A stretch of DNA of 38,835 nt from the NCBI GenBank assembly GCA_021155885.1, contig JAJNBB010000043.1, positions 1-38,835 on the forward strand. Direction: 5' to 3'. The position numbers and the translations under genes are program-made. The stretch comes from Fibrobacteria bacterium. GTDB lineage: Bacteria > Fibrobacterota > Fibrobacteria > UBA11236. This document shows positions 33,379 to 38,835 of this stretch, one piece after another (the first letter of the stretch is position 1; each line of letters starts with the position of its first letter). The notes beneath the pieces were generated by a model. That model was not told the DNA's origin. It saw only the letters and a program-made list of their open reading frames with translations, and did no database searches.

Positions 33379-33713
33379 GCGACGCACACAACCATACCGG
33401 ACACGGGACGCATTCCGAGGGCGCCCACGAGAAATCCGACCTGAACTACCAGCCCATGCTGTGGATCATTCCCGCCAGCCTGGCCTTCCTCCTGCTGTTC
33501 GTGACCGTGATCGTGTATCTTTCCGCCGCGGCCGCCTCCGACGAGATGAACCGCAAGCAGTTCGGCTCGGCCGACGCGGGCCGGGCCCAGCTCGAGGCCC
33601 TGCGCGCGCAAGAGGACAGCGTCCTGAACGGTTCCGGCACGGATGCGGACGGCCGCGTCCGCGTCCCCGTCTCGACGGCGATGGAAGCCCTTCCCACCTC
33701 CAAGAACCCCTGA
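33375..33713 (+). CDS. Small single-helix membrane protein between actF and sco
   Basis: 112 residues, family not recognised. His/Gly-rich N-terminus (HNHTGHGTHSEGAHEKSD), one membrane helix (WIIPASLAFLLLFVTVIVYLSAAAA, about 30-55), then an Ala/Asp/Gln-rich tail. ATG overlaps the actF stop (ATGA) and the next start is 13 bp away, so it belongs to the operon. The His cluster could bind metal, plausible beside a copper-delivery gene, but this is inference. It may be an accessory subunit, analogous to extra small ORFs seen in ACIII operons. Confidence 0.75.
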   Translation: MSDAHNHTGHGTHSEGAHEKSDLNYQPMLWIIPASLAFLLLFVTVIVYLSAAAASDEMNRKQFGSADAGRAQLEALRAQEDSVLNGSGTDADGRVRVPVSTAMEALPTSKNP

Positions 33714-33726
33714 TCCAGGAATAACC

Positions 33727-34563
33727 TTGCTGTCCTCCGCCCTTCTTCTCGCCACGCTCGCCGTAGGCCCGAATCCCTACCCGGTTTCGGATACCACGGG
33801 CGCGATGTCACCCACGCTGGTCGGCGTGGGGATCGAGGAGCGTTTGGGCGAAAAGGTGGACGGCTCCCTGGCTTTCACCGATGAAACGGGCAAGTCCGTC
33901 CGGCTCGGCGATTACCTGGCCCACGGAAGGCCCGTGCTCCTGAACTTCGCCTACTTCCACTGTCCCATGCTGTGCGGGTTGGTGCAGAACGGCATGGTCA
34001 ACGGCCTCAAGCCCCTGGACTGGACCCCCGGGCGCCAGTATGAAATCCTCACCGTCGGCATGGACTGGCGCGAAGGACCCGCGGAAGCGCTGCCCGTGAA
34101 GAATCGCCTCGTGCCCGAGCTCGGCAAGGCGGGGTCCGAAAAGGGCTGGCACTTCCTCACCGGCAATTACAAGGCCGTCCACGCGCTCGCGCGGTCCGTG
34201 GGATTCAACTACAACTACGTCCCGGATCGCAACGACTTCGCGCACGCCGCCGGCCTCATTTTCATCAGCCCCGAGGGCAAAATCTCGCGCTACCTCTACG
34301 GCATCGAGTTTTCGCCGCGCGACATGCGCCTGGCCCTGCTGGACGCCTCCGAGGGCAAGAGCCTGTCGCTGGGCGACAAGCTGGCGATGTTCTGCTACAG
34401 CTACGACGCCCACACGCAAGGCTACGTGCTTTTCGCCCGCAATTTCATGAAGGCCGGCGGCCTCGCGGTGCTGGGTCTCTTGCTACTTTTACTCATCCCC
34501 CTATGGCGCAGGGAAGTCCGCAATCGGCGGCTATCCGGCCTCTCCACGGGAAAGGACGCCTGA
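33727..34563 (+). CDS. SCO1/SenC-type copper chaperone for the CuA site
   Basis: 278 residues from TTG 33727 (AGGA 7 nt upstream); the track start at 33643 lies inside the previous gene. Signal-like N-terminus, thioredoxin-like domain with the copper-binding CPMLC (Cys79, Cys83) and the distal His173 in NDFAHAAG. A second membrane helix near the C-terminus (AVLGLLLLLLIPLW) anchors it, which is a less usual arrangement than an N-terminal anchor alone. It delivers copper to subunit II of the oxidase encoded next door. Confidence 0.93.
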   Translation: MLSSALLLATLAVGPNPYPVSDTTGAMSPTLVGVGIEERLGEKVDGSLAFTDETGKSVRLGDYLAHGRPVLLNFAYFHCPMLCGLVQNGMVNGLKPLDWTPGRQYEILTVGMDWREGPAEALPVKNRLVPELGKAGSEKGWHFLTGNYKAVHALARSVGFNYNYVPDRNDFAHAAGLIFISPEGKISRYLYGIEFSPRDMRLALLDASEGKSLSLGDKLAMFCYSYDAHTQGYVLFARNFMKAGGLAVLGLLLLLLIPLWRREVRNRRLSGLSTGKDA

Positions 34564-34593
34564 CCGCCCGACAGGGACGGAAACGGATCATCT

Positions 34594-35541
34594 ATGGAAA
34601 CCACTAAAACATTCTGGCTCCCCGAGCAGGCCTCCACCTTCGCCGACGCCGTCGACTGGGCGTTCGGCCTTTACTTCTGGATCTCCCTGTTCTTCTTCGC
34701 CCTGATCATCGGGCTGATCACGTATTTCGTCCTCCGCTACGCGCGCAAGCGCCCCGAGCAGATGGCCTCCGGCCAGATGATCCACAACACCATGCTCGAG
34801 CTGAGCTGGACGATCATCCCCCTGCTGATCGTGATGGGGCTCTTCTTCATCGGCATGCGCGGCTACTGGCACATGCGCGTGGCCCCCTCGGACGCCGTCA
34901 CCATCGACGTCGTGGGCCGCAAGTGGAGCTGGAGCTTCGATTACACCCAGGGGTTCAGCAACGACACGCTGGTGGTTCCCGTCCACCAGCCGGTGCGCCT
35001 GCGCGTCACCAGCACCGACGTCCTCCATTCGTTTTTCATTCCCGCCTTCCGCGCCAAGGCCGACGTCATTCCCGGGCGTTACCACAGCCTCTGGTTCGAG
35101 GCCACCCGGACCGGCGTCTTCCCGGTGCTGTGCACCCAGTACTGCGGCACCAACCACTCTTTCATGCTTTCGGCCGTCAAGGTGCTGGAACGGGAGGAAT
35201 ACGACGAGTGGCTGAAGGGCGCCGCCGAGGCGGCCGGGGGCGGGGGCATGACGCCCGCCGAGTTCGGCGCCACGGTCTACACCAAGCGCGGCTGCAACGC
35301 CTGCCACAGCCCGGACGGCAAGCCCGGCATCGGCCCGACCTGGCAGGGCCTGTGGGGCAAGAGCCGCCCCCTGACCAACGGAAGCTCGGTCCTGGCCGAC
35401 GAGGCCTACATCCGCCAATCGATCCTGGAGCCTCCCACCCAGGTCGTGGCCGGCTTCCAGCCCATCATGCCCCCCTACAAGGGAATCATCAGCGACCGCG
35501 AAATCGAAGCCGTGATCGCCTACATCCAGACCCTGAAATAA
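34594..35541 (+). CDS. coxB: Cytochrome c oxidase subunit II with fused cytochrome c (caa3 type)
   Basis: 315 residues. Two N-terminal helices (about 27-50 and 70-92), then a cupredoxin domain whose CuA motif is [12 protein letters not shown] (about 180-191). A C-terminal cytochrome c domain has CNACH (about 233) and a Met in the PIMPPYKG region. The fused heme marks a caa3 oxidase that can take electrons directly from ACIII. ATG 34594 lies 30 bp after the sco stop. Confidence 0.96.
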   Translation: METTKTFWLPEQASTFADAVDWAFGLYFWISLFFFALIIGLITYFVLRYARKRPEQMASGQMIHNTMLELSWTIIPLLIVMGLFFIGMRGYWHMRVAPSDAVTIDVVGRKWSWSFDYTQGFSNDTLVVPVHQPVRLRVTSTDVLHSFFIPAFRAKADVIPGRYHSLWFEATRTGVFPVLCTQYCGTNHSFMLSAVKVLEREEYDEWLKGAAEAAGGGGMTPAEFGATVYTKRGCNACHSPDGKPGIGPTWQGLWGKSRPLTNGSSVLADEAYIRQSILEPPTQVVAGFQPIMPPYKGIISDREIEAVIAYIQTLK

Positions 35542-35554
35542 CCAGCGAGAAACC

Positions 35555-37155
<1,601 letters not shown>

Positions 37156-37156
<1 letters not shown>

Positions 37157-37806
37157 TGGCCGAAGTAACAGTGCCCAAGGAGCACGAGGTCGCCCACCAC
37201 TTCGACGACCTCGAGCAGGAGTTCGAGTCCCACCGCCTCGGCATGTGGCTCTTCATAGCCTCCGAGATCATGATGTTCGGGGCGCTGCTCGTCGGCGGCC
37301 TGCTGCTGCTGTACAAGTTTCCCGCGGCCTTTGCCGAGGGCCGGGCCCATCTGGACTGGCGCCTGGGGACGCTCAACACCTTTTTCCTGCTCACCAGCGG
37401 CTTGACCATGGCCCTCGCGGCCTGGCACGCGCAGCGGTCGGAGCAGGACAAGGTGCGCCGCAACCTGCTGCTCAGCCTCGCCTTCGCGACGGGCTTTTTG
37501 ATCGTCAAGTACTTCGAATACAGCGCCAAGTTCCACCACGGCCTGCTGCCGGGCAACGCCTTCAGCGGCCACGGCTTCACCGACCCGAACGCGCACGTGT
37601 TCTTCGGGTTCTACTTCGTGGCGACCGGCCTGCACGTACTCCACGTGCTGATCGGCATGGGCCTGATGGTCTGGTGCCTTTTCGTGTCCCGCAAGGTGAA
37701 GTTCACCCGCGCGTACTACACGCCGGTGGAACAAAGCGGCCTGTACTGGGCGCTCATCGACCTCGTCTGGATCTTCCTGTTCCCGCTTCTTTACCTGGTG
37801 GCCTAA
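37156..37806 (+). CDS. coxC: Cytochrome c oxidase subunit III
   Basis: 216 residues with five helices, the short bacterial form lacking the first two helices. Signature LGMWLFIASEIMMFGALLVG and the later FYFVATGLHVLHVLIGMGLM and YWALIDLVWIFLFPLLYLV. Stabilises subunit I. Its ATG overlaps the coxA stop by one base; coxD begins 1 bp after its stop. Confidence 0.96.
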
Positions 37807-37807
37807 A

Positions 37808-38251
37808 ATGGAAAACCTGCCTGGACATACCTACGACATCAAGGTTCTCGTGCGCGTCTACGTCGCCCTGCTCGTCCTCGCGGGCGGTATGGTCGTCGTC
37901 TCCCTCGCCCCGCTGGAAAACATCGCCGGCCTCGACTGGATCGACCTGCACGTGCTGAAGGGACTCGTCATCTTCGGCCTGGCCACGATCATGGTCAGCA
38001 TCGTTTCCGGCTTCCTGATGGGCCTTCGGTACGAGAAGTCCAAGTTGAACACCGTGGTGTTCCTCGGAAACTTCGCCTTCCTGGCCTTGTTCATCGTCTT
38101 CACCTGGGCCGACATCGGCTTCCGCGGCTTGGTCTACCCGAGCTTCGAGGAGCAGTTGAACTGGGAATCCCCCGTCGACAAGGCCAACAAGGCCCACGCC
38201 GGCGAGTCCGAAGAAGCCGAAGAGGCTGATCCCGAGACCCCCGCGCACTAG
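37808..38251 (+). CDS. coxD: Cytochrome c oxidase subunit IV (prokaryotic type)
   Basis: 147 residues, three helices (VYVALLVLAGGMVVVSLAPL, LHVLKGLVIFGLATIMVSIVSGFLMGL, FLGNFAFLALFIVFTWADIGF) and a charged C-terminal tail rich in Glu and Ala (AGESEEAEEADPETPAH). By position and profile it matches the small subunit IV of bacterial oxidases. Last certain gene of the operon. Confidence 0.9.
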   Translation: MENLPGHTYDIKVLVRVYVALLVLAGGMVVVSLAPLENIAGLDWIDLHVLKGLVIFGLATIMVSIVSGFLMGLRYEKSKLNTVVFLGNFAFLALFIVFTWADIGFRGLVYPSFEEQLNWESPVDKANKAHAGESEEAEEADPETPAH

Positions 38252-38272
38252 CGGGGGGCCTCGCCCACCCGG

Positions 38273-38835
38273 ATGCCGAAGCAAACCGTGGAGCCGGTGT
38301 TCAATCGCCGCTCCTTTCTCTTTTTCCTCTTCACCGCCCCCTCGGCGATCCTGATCCTGATCGCCCTCGTCGTCCTGGCCCAGTACAAGCAGCTTCACTC
38401 CATCGTTTCCTCCCGTCCGGCCGTGGGTCCTTTTGAGTGGAACGCGGCCGATCGGTCCCGCCTCGACTCCGTGCTCGGCTCCCTGAGCGCCTTCTCGGCG
38501 GGAGCGGGCTCCGATACGCTGCGCCTGCCCGCCTCCGACCTGAACCTGCTCGGCGCCGCCAGCCCCGTGCTTCGCCAGGAGCGGCTGTATTTTCGCATCT
38601 CCGCGACGGACACCTTGCTGATCGTGGAAAGCACCCAGAGCATCCGGGACCAGAAGCGACGGTTCTCGTGGATCTTCAAGAAAGTCATTCCCGAGGAGTT
38701 CCAGTACCTGAACGCGCGTCTCGAAGGCCTGCCGACGTGGCAGGGGGGGCGCCTGGATTTCGCGCCCGAGCGCGGGTTCCTGAACGGGTCGAAGGTCTCG
38801 AAGGTCACGCTGAAAAAGCGCAACGGCATGTCGCC
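38273..38835 (+). CDS. Membrane-anchored hypothetical protein, 3' partial
   Basis: Not in the ORF track because the window ends before a stop. ATG 38273 starts an open frame of at least 187 codons. Residues about 14-40 form one membrane anchor (RRSFLFFLFTAPSAILILIALVVLAQY). The rest is soluble, with alternating strands such as ERLYFRISATDTLLIVESTQSIRDQKRRFSWIF. No family recognised. It begins 22 bp after coxD in the same direction, so it may be an operon member, perhaps involved in oxidase function or an unrelated signalling protein (its N-terminal anchor plus extracytoplasmic part suits a sensor). Confidence 0.7.
   Translation, partial: MPKQTVEPVFNRRSFLFFLFTAPSAILILIALVVLAQYKQLHSIVSSRPAVGPFEWNAADRSRLDSVLGSLSAFSAGAGSDTLRLPASDLNLLGAASPVLRQERLYFRISATDTLLIVESTQSIRDQKRRFSWIFKKVIPEEFQYLNARLEGLPTWQGGRLDFAPERGFLNGSKVSKVTLKKRNGMS

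Overview
The window is one contiguous stretch of a GC-rich, Gram-negative bacterial chromosome. An LpxH-type lipid A enzyme, several lipobox proteins and an outer-membrane barrel indicate an outer membrane. Alternative complex III with a caa3-type oxidase indicates aerobic respiration. The phylum cannot be fixed by eye. The gene mix (atypical PRPP synthetase-like protein, ACIII-caa3 supercluster, MORN lipoprotein) would suit a Fibrobacterota- or Gemmatimonadota-like lineage, but this is a guess.

Layout. 1-1.2 kb: 3' end of queG converging on a MORN/TonB-type lipoprotein. 1.2-3.3 kb: lexA with a readable self-regulated promoter, then a membrane-anchored protein with a long Arg/Gly/Glu/Asp/Pro-rich disordered segment. 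3.4-6.2 kb: a glycoside hydrolase family 2-like protein that seems to lack the catalytic Asn-Glu. 6.3-10.4 kb, minus strand: cyclophilin, then a tight run (small ORF, ddl, tsaB, rimI), with galE upstream. 10.6-15.2 kb, plus strand: exported thioredoxin-like protein, RluA-type pseudouridine synthase, two SRPBCC paralogues flanking an ester cyclase-like gene and a barrel protein, a truncated helix-hairpin-helix ORF and an FMN reductase. 15.2-17.1 kb: YoaK-like membrane protein, [2Fe-2S] ferredoxin, lpxH. 17.1-21.7 kb, minus strand: glgP, a damaged PRPP synthetase-like gene and an unknown gene. 22-24.5 kb: methyltransferase, 2-Cys peroxiredoxin and a lipoprotein. 24.6-38.8 kb, plus strand: ctaB (heme O synthase), a 370-bp regulatory gap, actABCDEF, a small membrane ORF, sco, coxBACD and the start of another membrane protein.

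The respiratory block works as a unit. ActA-F oxidise quinol and pass electrons to the caa3 oxidase, whose subunit II carries its own cytochrome c domain. CtaB supplies the heme precursor and Sco the CuA copper. Nearly every junction from actA to coxD overlaps or is under 31 bp, so one transcript is likely.

The least explained signal is intergenic. Six gaps hold long imperfect inverted repeats whose arms are degenerate 7-nt tandem repeats. Each locus has its own 7-nt word, and the elements occur in convergent, divergent and tandem gaps alike. At several loci they form the last codons of the neighbouring gene. Two other palindromes share a GTAGGGGCG core. A second novel lead is a shared CTTGTAGGTT leader element in front of both SRPBCC genes and the ester cyclase-like gene.
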